DNA from: Clostridiales bacterium
GTDB taxonomy: Bacteria; Bacillota; Clostridia; Christensenellales; UBA1750
Assembly (NCBI GenBank): GCA_015056005.1
Contig: SVHB01000023.1
Span: 1 to 35,976 of the forward strand
Direction: 5' to 3'
DNA length: 35,976 bases
The notes beneath the pieces are model-generated. The model did not search any database. It saw nothing but the letters and a program-made list of their open reading frames with translations, and was not told the origin of the DNA. Positions within the stretch are counted from its first letter, which is position 1, and each line of letters begins with the position of its first letter. Shown here in pieces: positions 9,801 through 19,579 of the stretch. A program made the position numbers and the translations under genes.

Positions 9801-11132
9801 ATGTTTGGTGCAGCAAAAAAGTTTACTGCTGTTATAATAAGTCTTTGCATGCTCGCGGCCTGTTCCGCTCAGGCTCCCTCGATCGGCGAAAATGCGGCTC
9901 AGGAGATCATAACCGCGATCATTCCCGAGACGACCCCCGCGCCTTCGTCCTTGCCGGATGAATTAAAGGGCGATGCTGCAGGACAGGAGGTTTTGTCTTC
10001 TGCGCTCGATCTTGCCTCTGCAAGGCCTATGCTCAATGCTCTGGCTCAGGCGGTGATAAGGGCAGGGGAGGGCTTTGAAGAACAATGCTCCCAAGGACTT
10101 TTTACCAATTATATATATACACTGCTCAGGAGCGGCTGCATAGATGAAAACAACTCTCTGGCATCGGTCGACGAAAGCGGCCTTGTATATACCTTTGACG
10201 AGCAGGGTCTCATGCAGATATATGCAAAAATGATAAACACAGGCACCTATCCCGGCGTATGCGAAGGCATTGACGGAGTCAGGAAAGACGGTTCGGGAGC
10301 GGTTTTCACCCTTGCTCCCGGGGAAGCAGGGCAGTCCATGCTGATAAACGGCGTGACCGATCTTGGCGAGGGCAGATATTCGCTTTTCGTGACTCTCTGG
10401 GACGATGACGCGCAGGAAGGGGAAAGCAGCGACAAGGGCGATTACAGGGTGGAACTCAAAGCGCAGAGCGACGCGATATTCGGCTATGCCGTAAATGCGA
10501 TTGTAAGCTCCGAGCCAACGGTTGCAGCGACCTCGTCTCCCTCGGTCGTCAGCACCGCAAGGGCAAGGCTCGATGTTTTCTTCGGCTACGATTCGGTTGA
10601 AATGCTCGATGAGCTTTCTCCCATAATGGCTGCCGTCGTATCGGCTGTGGATGAAAACGAAGGCGTGTTCACAGTTTCTCCTTCGTCCCCGGTTGTATGG
10701 CGCGCGATGCAGCTCATGGTCAATACTTTGGGCTCAAGGCTTCCCGGCGTCAGTGTAAAGGACGGAAAAGCTTCCATATTATATGACGATATGCTGCTGA
10801 TGTATATGGACGTCTTCTATAATCCGGGGCTGGGCGTGCCCGATATTCCGGAGGAAATGGAAGACGATATCTCATACAGTGACGGGTTGTATACTTTTGT
10901 TATCGATTACAATGATACAGTAAAAACTCAGCTGGTTTCATACGAGGTATCTCAGGGCGTATCGTATTTTACAATGAACGACGATGGCGGGTTTGATCTG
11001 ACTAGCTTCAATGCCGACGCTCCCAGCGCCCTTTTCAAATACAAAACATCAGAGGGAACGGAGTATGTCGTAAGCCTCTGCCAGAGCGCAAGCTCCAATT
11101 ACGGCATCGGGATATTCGATGTGAAACAGTAA
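9801..11132 (+). CDS. Hypothetical lipoprotein
   Basis: 443 aa; signal peptide with lipobox LAAC followed by a Pro/Thr/Ser-rich linker; no family recognised. Confidence 0.75.
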   Translation: MFGAAKKFTAVIISLCMLAACSAQAPSIGENAAQEIITAIIPETTPAPSSLPDELKGDAAGQEVLSSALDLASARPMLNALAQAVIRAGEGFEEQCSQGLFTNYIYTLLRSGCIDENNSLASVDESGLVYTFDEQGLMQIYAKMINTGTYPGVCEGIDGVRKDGSGAVFTLAPGEAGQSMLINGVTDLGEGRYSLFVTLWDDDAQEGESSDKGDYRVELKAQSDAIFGYAVNAIVSSEPTVAATSSPSVVSTARARLDVFFGYDSVEMLDELSPIMAAVVSAVDENEGVFTVSPSSPVVWRAMQLMVNTLGSRLPGVSVKDGKASILYDDMLLMYMDVFYNPGLGVPDIPEEMEDDISYSDGLYTFVIDYNDTVKTQLVSYEVSQGVSYFTMNDDGGFDLTSFNADAPSALFKYKTSEGTEYVVSLCQSASSNYGIGIFDVKQ

Positions 11133-11139
11133 AATCTTT

Positions 11140-11173
11140 AAGCAGACCGCAATATGGTCTGCTTTCTTTTTTT
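11140..11173 (+). terminator. Rho-independent terminator
   Basis: AAGCAGACC/GGTCTGCTT stem followed by TTCTTTTTTT. Confidence 0.85.
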
Positions 11174-11364
11174 GCGAAAAACGAAATTTGACGGATTGAA
11201 ACTTGCAAAAATTCATTTTTAAGTTTTTGGCATTTTTGAAACGATAGTGTTACAGAAATGTGAAGTACGAAAAAGTTTGTGATTTTCTTGTCTATTTTTT
11301 TTAGATTTTGGAAAAAAAGCCAATAAATAAGCGATAATAAATACCCAAACCTGCCAAAAATGAA

Positions 11365-11393
11365 TTGACAAAAAGCCTTGTGTATTTTATAAT
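11365..11393 (+). promoter_or_regulatory. Consensus sigma-A promoter of the opp operon
   Basis: TTGACA-17 nt-TATAAT, a perfect consensus, about 60 nt upstream of the oppA-like ATG. Confidence 0.8.
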
Positions 11394-11455
11394 AAATCAA
11401 GTCGGCATATCTGGCTTATGCTGTATGCTGAAATTATTTTAGGAGGAGCTTTCAC

Positions 11456-13741
11456 ATGAAGAAGATTCTTGCTATGCTTCTTGTTGCCACCATGATCTTT
11501 GCTATGGTCGGCTGCAGCAGCAATGAGCAGACTACTTCCGGTTCCACCGATACCACCGCTCAGGCAACTCCCGCTCCCGTGGAGTCCACCGAGCCCGAAG
11601 TATCCGAAGAGCCCGAAGAAACTGAAGAGACTGAAGAACCCGAAGAAGAAGTCTTCCAGACCCTGGCCGGTTTTGAATACGGCGTTGATTACATTTCCCT
11701 GTACGAGCAGTTCGGCAAGGAAGTAACCATCGATATGGTCGTTGAAGACATGACCACCGGTCTTGCATACGTTGAGATCGACGGCGAAGAGTATGAACTT
11801 GGTCTGGACTTCCTGACCATGGCTATGGTTTACAACACCGAGCCCGCCGGCGACTATGCTACCGCTGATGATGTCTACGCTGCATGGTGGAGACTTTACA
11901 TCCAGCGTTGGAACTATCTGCTTCCCGAAGTACCCCTGTACTCCAACGAGTACTATGATCTGTACAACTCTCAGATCAAGGGCGTTCAGGAATTCCCCAC
12001 CAACCCCTTCTGGTCTCCCTCCAGCGCTCTGATCGATTGGACCTCCGAGAAGGAAGACAATTCCATCATTATCGGTAACACCACCGACCTGTCCGGTAAG
12101 TTCCGTTACTCCAACTTTGGTGCTTCCAGCGCAAACGCTGCTGATGCTGATGTCTCTACTCTGACCACCGGCCTGCAGACTGTTGTCAACACCAAGGAAG
12201 GCGGCTACGTATGGAATGACACCGTTGTTAAGGAGCACAGCGAAACCGTAAATGAAGATGGTTCCAAGACCTTCACCATCACCATTTATGATGACCTGCT
12301 CTTCTCCGACGGTTCTCCCGTTCTGGCCAAGCACTATGTTGCTCGTCCCATCGTTTTCTCCACTCCCGTAGCTACCGAAGCAGCTGCAAGAGACCACAAG
12401 GGCACCATGAACTTTGTTGGTTACGAAGCATTTGCTAAGTACGACGGCACTGAGGCTTCCCTCGCTGACGGCGCTACCAAGGAAATCTCCGGCGTACGTC
12501 TCATCGACGATTACACCTTCTCCCTGACCGTTGATGCTCAGTATCTCCCCTACTTCTACGATATCACTTACGCTTCCCTCTCTCCCCAGTGGATCCCCAT
12601 GTGGATGGGCGAGTGCGACGTTGCTGACGATGGCAACGGTGTTTATATCACCGGTGACTTCTATGCTAAGGAAGGCGACAGCTACACTCTGGCTGCTCAT
12701 ATCGCAGAATCCGCACGCAACACTGATACCACCTATCCCTACAGCGGCCCCTACATGGTAGTTTCTTACGATCCTGCCGACAAGTCTGCTGTTATGGAAG
12801 CTAACCCCAACTTCAAGGGCAACTACGAAGGCGTTAAGCCCGCCATCGCTAAGGTTGTTTATAAGAAGATCGTTTCCAAGACTCAGCTCGAAGACCTCAA
12901 GGCAGGCGGCCTTGACGTTATCGCTGGTATCACCGGCGGCGACGAGACCAACGAAGCTCTGGCTCTGGCCGATTCTTCCGACGGCAAGTTCGTATATTCT
13001 CACTACAGCCGCGCTGGCTATGGTAAGCTCGGTTTCCGTGCTGACTATGGTCCCGTCCAGTTCACCGAAGTACGTCAGGCTATCGCATACTGCATGGACC
13101 GCGCTAAGTTCGCTAAGGACTTCACCGGCGGTTACGGCGGCGTTGTTGACGGCCCCTACTACACCGGCGCTTGGATGTACAAGGCAGCTGTTGAGCAGGG
13201 CATGCTCCTGAACGCTTATGCAACTTCTGTTGACTCCGCTATCGCTACCCTCGAAGAGGGCGGCTGGATCTACGACAAGGACGGCAACGAGTACGTTGAA
13301 GGCGTCCGTTATAAGAAGATCCCCGGCGAGTACGCTTCTGAGAACGACATCAACTACAAGTCCAAGGACGGCGCATACGTAACCACTAAGGTCGGCGACG
13401 ATTATTACATGCCTCTGGCTCTTAACTGGTACGGCACCACCGACAACCCCTTCACTGATCAGCTGCTCACCGGCTTCATGACCAATGACAACATGATCAA
13501 TGCTGGTTTCGTCGTACAGAACACCATCGGTGAGTTCAACCCCATGCTGGACGAACTGTATCAGGATACCGTTTACGGTTACTATTCCGGTTCTCCCATG
13601 TACAGCGTATTCAACTTTGCAACTTCCTTCGGAACTGCAGTTTATGACTACTCTTACAACATGACCATCGATCCTTCCATGTACGAGAACTACTCTTCTT
13701 ACTACATCAAGGACTTTGCTGACGCTTACTGGCTCAAGTAA
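11456..13741 (+). CDS. oppA: Peptide/oligopeptide ABC transporter substrate-binding lipoprotein (SBP_bac_5, OppA-like)
   Basis: 761 aa; lipobox MVGC; acidic Glu/Pro linker; SBP family 5 features (FTITIYDDLLFSDGSPVLAKHYV, PYSGPYMVVSYDPADKSAVMEANPNFKG); first gene of an ABC operon. Confidence 0.88.
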   Translation: MKKILAMLLVATMIFAMVGCSSNEQTTSGSTDTTAQATPAPVESTEPEVSEEPEETEETEEPEEEVFQTLAGFEYGVDYISLYEQFGKEVTIDMVVEDMTTGLAYVEIDGEEYELGLDFLTMAMVYNTEPAGDYATADDVYAAWWRLYIQRWNYLLPEVPLYSNEYYDLYNSQIKGVQEFPTNPFWSPSSALIDWTSEKEDNSIIIGNTTDLSGKFRYSNFGASSANAADADVSTLTTGLQTVVNTKEGGYVWNDTVVKEHSETVNEDGSKTFTITIYDDLLFSDGSPVLAKHYVARPIVFSTPVATEAAARDHKGTMNFVGYEAFAKYDGTEASLADGATKEISGVRLIDDYTFSLTVDAQYLPYFYDITYASLSPQWIPMWMGECDVADDGNGVYITGDFYAKEGDSYTLAAHIAESARNTDTTYPYSGPYMVVSYDPADKSAVMEANPNFKGNYEGVKPAIAKVVYKKIVSKTQLEDLKAGGLDVIAGITGGDETNEALALADSSDGKFVYSHYSRAGYGKLGFRADYGPVQFTEVRQAIAYCMDRAKFAKDFTGGYGGVVDGPYYTGAWMYKAAVEQGMLLNAYATSVDSAIATLEEGGWIYDKDGNEYVEGVRYKKIPGEYASENDINYKSKDGAYVTTKVGDDYYMPLALNWYGTTDNPFTDQLLTGFMTNDNMINAGFVVQNTIGEFNPMLDELYQDTVYGYYSGSPMYSVFNFATSFGTAVYDYSYNMTIDPSMYENYSSYYIKDFADAYWLK

Positions 13742-13776
13742 TCCTAAAAGTAAGACTTGAAAAAGTAAACTTTCGG

Positions 13777-13801
13777 AACGGGGCTATTTTATAGCCCCGT
13801 T
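13777..13801 (+). other. Intercistronic hairpin between oppA and oppB
   Basis: AACGGGGCTAT-TTT-ATAGCCCCGTT, 11-bp perfect stem without a following U tract. Confidence 0.7.
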
Positions 13802-13950
13802 CTGTACAAATGTTGCATTACGCAATATCGTATCATATCCGCAATTTCATTTCTTTTTTCAGACACAGACTTTGACTGTCAGACAGAATTTTTTTCTGCC
13901 ATAATATATATACTAAGCCGTCGTTTCGGCGATGAAACGAGGAATCTTTA

Positions 13951-14994
13951 ATGGGAAAATATGTACTTAAGAGAATTGGATACATGGTTGTAGTTCTGCT
14001 CATCCTGTCCTTTCTCATGTTCCTGATATATAACCTGGTTCCCGCAAACCGTGCATACACCGATGCAAGGGCTGAGGTTAACGCCCTTAAGAACAGTATC
14101 CCTGCAGATCAGCTGGATGCTCGTTTTGATGAACTTTATCTTGAATATCAGCGCCGCTATGGTACGGATACCGATAATAAGGTCATTCGTTATCTCAGGT
14201 GGGTAGGTGTATATCCTCTTTATGACGGCACCTATAACGGTCTGCTGCAGGGCAACTTCGGTTATTCCTATCAGTGGCGTGACGACGTTGTCAATATCGT
14301 TGGCGCACCGCTCAAAAACACCATCAAGATAAATATCTTTGCGACTATACTGGCACTGGGCATAACTATACCTCTTGGTATTACCTGCGCAGTTAAGAAG
14401 GGCAGCAAGGGCGACCAGATCATGCAGGTCGTAACCCTTATCGGTTATTCTTTGCCCACCTTCATTATTGCCATTATGTTTATATGGTTCTTCTGTTCTA
14501 CTCTCAACTGGCTGCCGCCTTCCGGCATGAAGACCCCGGGCAGCAACTTTGTAGGCTGGGAAAAATTCCTTGATGAAGCACATTATATGATCCTTCCTTT
14601 GATCACCATGACCTTCTGCTCTCTGGGTGGTATGACCAGATACGTCCGTGCTTCCATGATCGAAGCTATGTCTCTGGACTGCATCAAGACCGCAAGGGCA
14701 AAGGGTCTTCGTGAAAAGGTCGTTATCTATTCCCACGCATGGCGCAACGCTCTGATCCCGATCGTAACCTTGGTCGTCGGTTGGTTCCTGGGCATCTTCT
14801 CCGGTTCTTTGGTCATCGAGCAGATGTTCGCGCTCAACGGCATGGGCAACCTTATGATAACCTCTCTGCAGACTCAGGACTTTGACGTAATCATCCTCCT
14901 GCAGATGTTCTACGTTATCATTTCTCTCTTGGGCAACCTGATCATTGACCTTGTCTATGGTCTTGTCGATCCCAGAGTCAGAGTCAATAAGTAA
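13951..14994 (+). CDS. oppB: Oligopeptide ABC transporter permease (OppB/DppB-like)
   Basis: 347 aa; GNFGYSYQWRDDV, EAMSLDCIKTARAKGLREKVV EAA-loop, VIEQMFALNGMGNL, DLVYGLVDPRVRV. Confidence 0.92.
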   Translation: MGKYVLKRIGYMVVVLLILSFLMFLIYNLVPANRAYTDARAEVNALKNSIPADQLDARFDELYLEYQRRYGTDTDNKVIRYLRWVGVYPLYDGTYNGLLQGNFGYSYQWRDDVVNIVGAPLKNTIKINIFATILALGITIPLGITCAVKKGSKGDQIMQVVTLIGYSLPTFIIAIMFIWFFCSTLNWLPPSGMKTPGSNFVGWEKFLDEAHYMILPLITMTFCSLGGMTRYVRASMIEAMSLDCIKTARAKGLREKVVIYSHAWRNALIPIVTLVVGWFLGIFSGSLVIEQMFALNGMGNLMITSLQTQDFDVIILLQMFYVIISLLGNLIIDLVYGLVDPRVRVNK

Positions 14995-15009
14995 GAAGGA
15001 GGAACTACC

Positions 15010-16983
15010 ATGAGTAAAAAAGATAACAAAAAGAACGGTTTCCTCCGCACCGGCAACTGGCTGACCCGTATGTTTATGGGTGCAGATAAGCAGTATACCG
15101 ATGAAAAGCTCAAGGAAATGGAAGAAGCCAAGAACGCCGCTCAGGTAAGCGACGTTGAGGAGATCGTATCTCCCACCAGGCAGATCATCAACAATTTCTT
15201 CTCCAAGAAGCTTGCCGTTGGTGCTCTCATATTCCTCATTTCCATGTTCCTCTTTGTTCTCATCGGTCCCAAATTCATGCCTACCTATACCGATTCTTAT
15301 ACTGAGGTCACTCAGAAGAGCGTCGAACCCGGTCTGGACATGATGAGCGTTCCGAAGGAACTTGAAGGCGACATCAAGGACATCGACAGCTGGGGCTCTT
15401 TCTCCGTTGGTCTGTCCAACTCCGGTAAGGTCTATGTCTGGGGCGCTACCAAGCTCGGCACCACCAAGATCGACATAGCTGATATCCCCGAGGACGTGCA
15501 GAACGCCAAGATCGAAATGATCGCAGCAGGTATTGACCATATCATCGCTATCGATGAAAACGGCAAGATCCACGGCTGGGGCTATAACCGTTTCGGTCAG
15601 TACAGCGTAGATCAGGAAATACTTGACAACCCCAACATCGCTGCAATGCCTGAAGAGATCAGGGACGGCATTGATGTTTCCAAGATCAAGAAGCTCACTG
15701 CAGGCTATCAGTGCACCGCTATCCTTATGGAAGACGGTACCCTGTATGTCTGGGGCAACAAGCTTGCATATGCCAATATCGATAAGTTCCTTGTAGATAC
15801 CAAGTTTAAGGACATCGATTTCACTCTTAACTATGTTGTAGGTATTCCCGAGCGTGCAAACGGTGTTTATACCGGTCAGCGCGGTCTGTATGATCAGGTT
15901 AAGAAAAACGTTACCGGCGAAACCAAGGATATCGGTAAGTTCCTTGGCAAGCGCAAGATTGAAGAGATCGAAACCACCAACTCCAACATTTGCCTGAGAC
16001 TCGATGACAACTCAATTTGCTTCATCGGTGACTTCTCTCAGAACGATAAGCCCGCTCCTACCCTTCCCGAAGGCGAGTACTTCGTTGATATCGGTTCCGG
16101 TACTTACCATTATGCCGGTATTACCAACAAGGGCAATGTATATTCCTGGGGCGGCAATACCTTTGGTCAGTCTAACGAGCCCAAGGATGCCTCCGGTGCC
16201 TCCAAGCTGTTCGTCGGCGCTTTCCAGAACTATACTGTAGATGCCAACAATAAGCTCGTCTCCAGATGGGGCCTCAAGGGCTACCTCTTTGGAACCGATA
16301 CCTACGGCGCTGACGTATTCAAGCGTATCGTAAACGGCGGTAAGATGACCATGACCATCGGTGCTGTTGCGGTTATCATCTCCTCCATTATCGGTATTAT
16401 GGTCGGCTGTATCGCAGGTTACTTCGGCGGCAAGGTCGATATCCTGCTCATGCGTATAACCGAAATCGTTTCCGCTATCCCGTTCATCCCCTTCGCAATG
16501 ATACTTTCCGCTATCATGGCGCAGATGACGCTGAGCGAAAACATGAGAATATTCATAATAATGTGCATACTTGGTGTTCTTTCCTGGACCGGTATCGCTC
16601 GTCTTGTCCGTGGTCAGGTTCTTGTTGCCCGTGAAAACGAGTACGTTCTGGCTGCACAGGCAATGGGCGTTAAGGAATCCAAGATCGCATTCAAGCACAT
16701 TCTGCCCAACATTATCTCCGTTATCATGGTCAACCTGACCCTTAACTTCGCCAGCTGCATGCTGACCGAATCCTCTCTGTCCTACCTCGGATTCGGTGTT
16801 GCATATCCCAAGCCCACTTGGGGCAACATGCTCAACGGTGCAAACAACGCTACCGTTATCGGCAACTACTGGTGGCAGTGGGTGTTCACCGCTCTGTTCC
16901 TTGCTCTGACCACCATCTGCATCAACATCCTTGGCGATGCGCTGCGCGACGTTATGGATCCGAAGTCCAATATTGAAAAGTAA
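15010..16983 (+). CDS. oppC: Oligopeptide ABC transporter permease (OppC-like) with an embedded RCC1-like beta-propeller domain
   Basis: 657 aa. N-terminal TM1 (KLAVGALIFLISMFLFVLIGPKF), then RCC1-like repeats at about residues 118-424 (GKVYVWGA, GKIHGWGYNRFGQ, GTLYVWGN, GNVYSWGGNTFGQ), then the normal OppC core (YLFGTDTYGADVFKRIVNGG, VLAAQAMGVKESKIAFKHILPN, ESSLSYLGFGVAYPKPTWGNML). Confidence 0.92.
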   Translation: MSKKDNKKNGFLRTGNWLTRMFMGADKQYTDEKLKEMEEAKNAAQVSDVEEIVSPTRQIINNFFSKKLAVGALIFLISMFLFVLIGPKFMPTYTDSYTEVTQKSVEPGLDMMSVPKELEGDIKDIDSWGSFSVGLSNSGKVYVWGATKLGTTKIDIADIPEDVQNAKIEMIAAGIDHIIAIDENGKIHGWGYNRFGQYSVDQEILDNPNIAAMPEEIRDGIDVSKIKKLTAGYQCTAILMEDGTLYVWGNKLAYANIDKFLVDTKFKDIDFTLNYVVGIPERANGVYTGQRGLYDQVKKNVTGETKDIGKFLGKRKIEEIETTNSNICLRLDDNSICFIGDFSQNDKPAPTLPEGEYFVDIGSGTYHYAGITNKGNVYSWGGNTFGQSNEPKDASGASKLFVGAFQNYTVDANNKLVSRWGLKGYLFGTDTYGADVFKRIVNGGKMTMTIGAVAVIISSIIGIMVGCIAGYFGGKVDILLMRITEIVSAIPFIPFAMILSAIMAQMTLSENMRIFIIMCILGVLSWTGIARLVRGQVLVARENEYVLAAQAMGVKESKIAFKHILPNIISVIMVNLTLNFASCMLTESSLSYLGFGVAYPKPTWGNMLNGANNATVIGNYWWQWVFTALFLALTTICINILGDALRDVMDPKSNIEK

Positions 16984-16995
16984 GGGGGGACCACT

Positions 16996-18009
16996 ATGGC
17001 ATTGCTTGAAGTTAAAAACCTGCGTACATTCTTTAAGACCAAGAAGGGTATAGTCAAGGCTGTCAACGACGTGTCCTATTCCCTCGAGAGCGGCCGTACG
17101 ATCGGTATAGTCGGTGAATCCGGCTCCGGTAAGTCCGTCTCCGCCATGAGTATCCTGCGCCTGCTCGACGCTAACGGTTATATCGAAAGCGGCGAAGTCC
17201 TCTTTGAAGGCAAGGAGCTCACCAAGCTCTCCACCGATGAGATGTATCACATCCGCGGTAACTCCATCTCAGTTATTTTCCAGGAGCCCATGACCTCCCT
17301 GAACCCTGTTTTCACCGTTGAAGAGCAGCTCTCCGAGCCCTTCATCATCCATCAGGGTATGAATAAAAAGAAGGCAAGGCAGGAAGCTCTGAAGATGCTT
17401 TATGACGTTCAGATCCCTAACCCTGAAGCCGTTATCAAGCAGTATCCCCATCAGCTCTCCGGCGGTATGCGTCAGCGCGTTATGATCGCTATGGCACTTG
17501 CCTGCAAGCCTAAGATCCTGATCGCCGACGAGCCCACCACTGCGCTTGACGTTACCATTCAGGCACAGATCCTGCACCTCATGAACGAGCTGCAGAAGGA
17601 AAACGGCACTGCGATTATCTTCATCACCCATGACCTTGGTGTTATCAACGAAATGGCTGATGATGTTGCCGTTATGTACTGCGGTCAGGTCGTCGAAAAG
17701 GCAACCGCCCGCACCATTTTCAGCGACTGCGAGATGAGCCATCCTTATACCGAAGGTTTGATGTTCTCCATTCCCCGCCTTGGCAAGGAAACTGAGAAGA
17801 TCGAGCCCATTCCCGGCGTTGTTCCCCATCCTCTGGCGCTGCCCAAGGGCTGCAAATTTGCGCCCCGCTGCAAGTATGCCACCAAGAAGTGCATGGAAGA
17901 GGAACCCGAGCTCAAGGATATCGGCAATGGCCAGCTCATCAGATGTTTTTATCCGGAAAAGGAGGTAAGGAACAGTGCAGAACACAAAAAAAATACTGTC
18001 AATAACTAA
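16996..18009 (+). CDS. oppD: Oligopeptide ABC transporter ATP-binding protein (OppD-like)
   Basis: 337 aa; Walker [24 protein letters not shown], Walker [16 protein letters not shown]-terminal oligo_HPY Cys motif region. Confidence 0.94.
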   Translation: MALLEVKNLRTFFKTKKGIVKAVNDVSYSLESGRTIGIVGESGSGKSVSAMSILRLLDANGYIESGEVLFEGKELTKLSTDEMYHIRGNSISVIFQEPMTSLNPVFTVEEQLSEPFIIHQGMNKKKARQEALKMLYDVQIPNPEAVIKQYPHQLSGGMRQRVMIAMALACKPKILIADEPTTALDVTIQAQILHLMNELQKENGTAIIFITHDLGVINEMADDVAVMYCGQVVEKATARTIFSDCEMSHPYTEGLMFSIPRLGKETEKIEPIPGVVPHPLALPKGCKFAPRCKYATKKCMEEEPELKDIGNGQLIRCFYPEKEVRNSAEHKKNTVNN

Positions 18010-19579
18010 CCTTAAAAAGTATTTTCCTGTTGCTAAGTCCTCCATCTTCCAGAAGCAGCAGCTTTATGTCCGCGCTAACGAAGATATCACCCTAGACATT
18101 TTTGAGGGCGAGACCCTTGGTATAGTCGGTGAGTCCGGCTGCGGCAAATCTACTCTTGGTCGTGTTCTCCTCCAGCTCTATCCTCAGACCGCGGGCAATA
18201 CCATGTACTACGGCAAGACTCTGGATGAGATGACTCCCAAGTATGTGGAAGATACCATCAAGCGTTATGACAGATATCTTGCCAAGTTCAACAAGGCAAG
18301 CGCAAGAGCCAACGAGCTTTCCAAGAAGGTCGAAGAGATCGGTGAAGACAAAGCTGATTTCTATCTGATCCAGGATCGCAACCTTGCAAAGTGCGAGGAA
18401 CAGACCTGCCTTAACAACATGGTCACCATCCTCGGCGGTTTCTTCGTTAAGAAGGATCAGCAGGCTCTTGATCTTATGCTCAAGATCTACGGCGAAAACC
18501 AGAAGCGTAATGCAGTAAATGAAAAGTACGCTGATGCCAAGGTCGAGTATGATCATCTGGAGCATGAAGATGCACAGAAGAATGCTTCCAAGATCGATGC
18601 TCTCAAGACTCAGCTTGACCAGCTCCAGGGCGAGATCGACAAGATCAGCGCCGTCATCGATGAGCTCAACAAGCAGCTTGACGGTATTCGCGAAAAGTAT
18701 GCCGGCGACGAAGAGTTCAGCAAGTATGAGGCAATGCGCGACTACGGTATCGACCTTGCAAGGCTTAAGTATACCGAAATGCGCTTCCTGAGAAAGGATC
18801 TGCAGATCATCTTCCAGGATCCCTATTCCAGCCTTAACCCCAGACTGACCGTTGGTCAGATCATCGAGGAAGGTCTTGTAACCCATAAGTTCTTCAAGCA
18901 CGGCTCTCAGAAGATGCGCGACTACATCGTAGAGACTATGGAAAAATGCGGTCTGCAGGAATACATGCTCCACCGTTACCCCCATCAGTTCTCCGGCGGT
19001 CAGAGACAGCGTATCGCTATCGCCCGTGCGCTGGCTGTTAAGCCCAAGTTCGTTGTCTGCGATGAATGCGTTTCCGCTCTGGACGTTTCCATTCAGTCTC
19101 AGATTATCAACCTGCTGCAGGAACTCAAGGAGAAGGAACATCTGACCTATATGTTCATCTCTCATGACCTTTCCGTTGTCAGATATATCTCCGATCGTAT
19201 CTGCGTTATGTACCTTGGTAATGTTGTTGAGCTGGCAGACGCTGCTACCGTTTTTGATGACCCCCGTCATCCTTATACCGTGGCACTGCTGTCCTCCATC
19301 CCCACCACCGATATAGACAGCCTCTCCAAGGAGCGCATCATTCTCGAAGGCAACATTCCCAGCCCCATCAAGCCTCCGTCCGGCTGCAAGTTCCGTACCC
19401 GTTGCTACATGGCATGCGAGAAGTGTGAACGTGTTCCCCCGGAACTGCGCGAGATCGAGCCCGGTCATTTTGTTGCCTGCCACTTCCCCGAAAAGAAGAT
19501 GGATGCGGACGGCAATTACCTGTTCGAGCTGCCCAAGATGGAGCGCAAGAGCATGCGTAAAGAGGAAAGCGAGAACTAA
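17975..19579 (+). CDS. oppF: Oligopeptide ABC transporter ATP-binding protein (OppF-like) with a ~190-aa coiled-coil-like insertion
   Basis: 534 aa, GTG start after AAGGAGG, overlaps oppD by 35 nt. Walker [11 protein letters not shown]-loop [30 protein letters not shown], Walker [21 protein letters not shown]; a long charged helical segment separates Walker A from the Q-loop. Confidence 0.92.
   Translation: MQNTKKILSITNLKKYFPVAKSSIFQKQQLYVRANEDITLDIFEGETLGIVGESGCGKSTLGRVLLQLYPQTAGNTMYYGKTLDEMTPKYVEDTIKRYDRYLAKFNKASARANELSKKVEEIGEDKADFYLIQDRNLAKCEEQTCLNNMVTILGGFFVKKDQQALDLMLKIYGENQKRNAVNEKYADAKVEYDHLEHEDAQKNASKIDALKTQLDQLQGEIDKISAVIDELNKQLDGIREKYAGDEEFSKYEAMRDYGIDLARLKYTEMRFLRKDLQIIFQDPYSSLNPRLTVGQIIEEGLVTHKFFKHGSQKMRDYIVETMEKCGLQEYMLHRYPHQFSGGQRQRIAIARALAVKPKFVVCDECVSALDVSIQSQIINLLQELKEKEHLTYMFISHDLSVVRYISDRICVMYLGNVVELADAATVFDDPRHPYTVALLSSIPTTDIDSLSKERIILEGNIPSPIKPPSGCKFRTRCYMACEKCERVPPELREIEPGHFVACHFPEKKMDADGNYLFELPKMERKSMRKEESEN

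Noticed and set aside
11213-11365. Related TTCATTTTT...TTGGCA and TGCCAAAAATGAA segments upstream of the opp promoter
   Set aside because: Imperfect and AT-rich; plausible by chance.
11387-13003. 538-aa antisense ORF opposite oppA, and similar long antisense ORFs at 13948-15573, 16012-17250 and 18092-19483
   Set aside because: They overlap confident transporter genes. The codon-biased sense genes avoid TTA, CTA and TCA, which removes antisense stops. No RBS or domain support.
15010-16983. Possibility that the OppC-RCC1 architecture is an assembly chimera or frameshift artefact
   Set aside because: A single uninterrupted frame. Both OppC halves match the expected order and the codon usage of the propeller matches the flanks; still worth confirming with reads.
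17975-18009. oppD/oppF 35-nt overlap as a sequencing frameshift
   Set aside because: oppF has its own AAGGAGG RBS and GTG start, and both proteins are complete in their motifs; an ordinary operon overlap.
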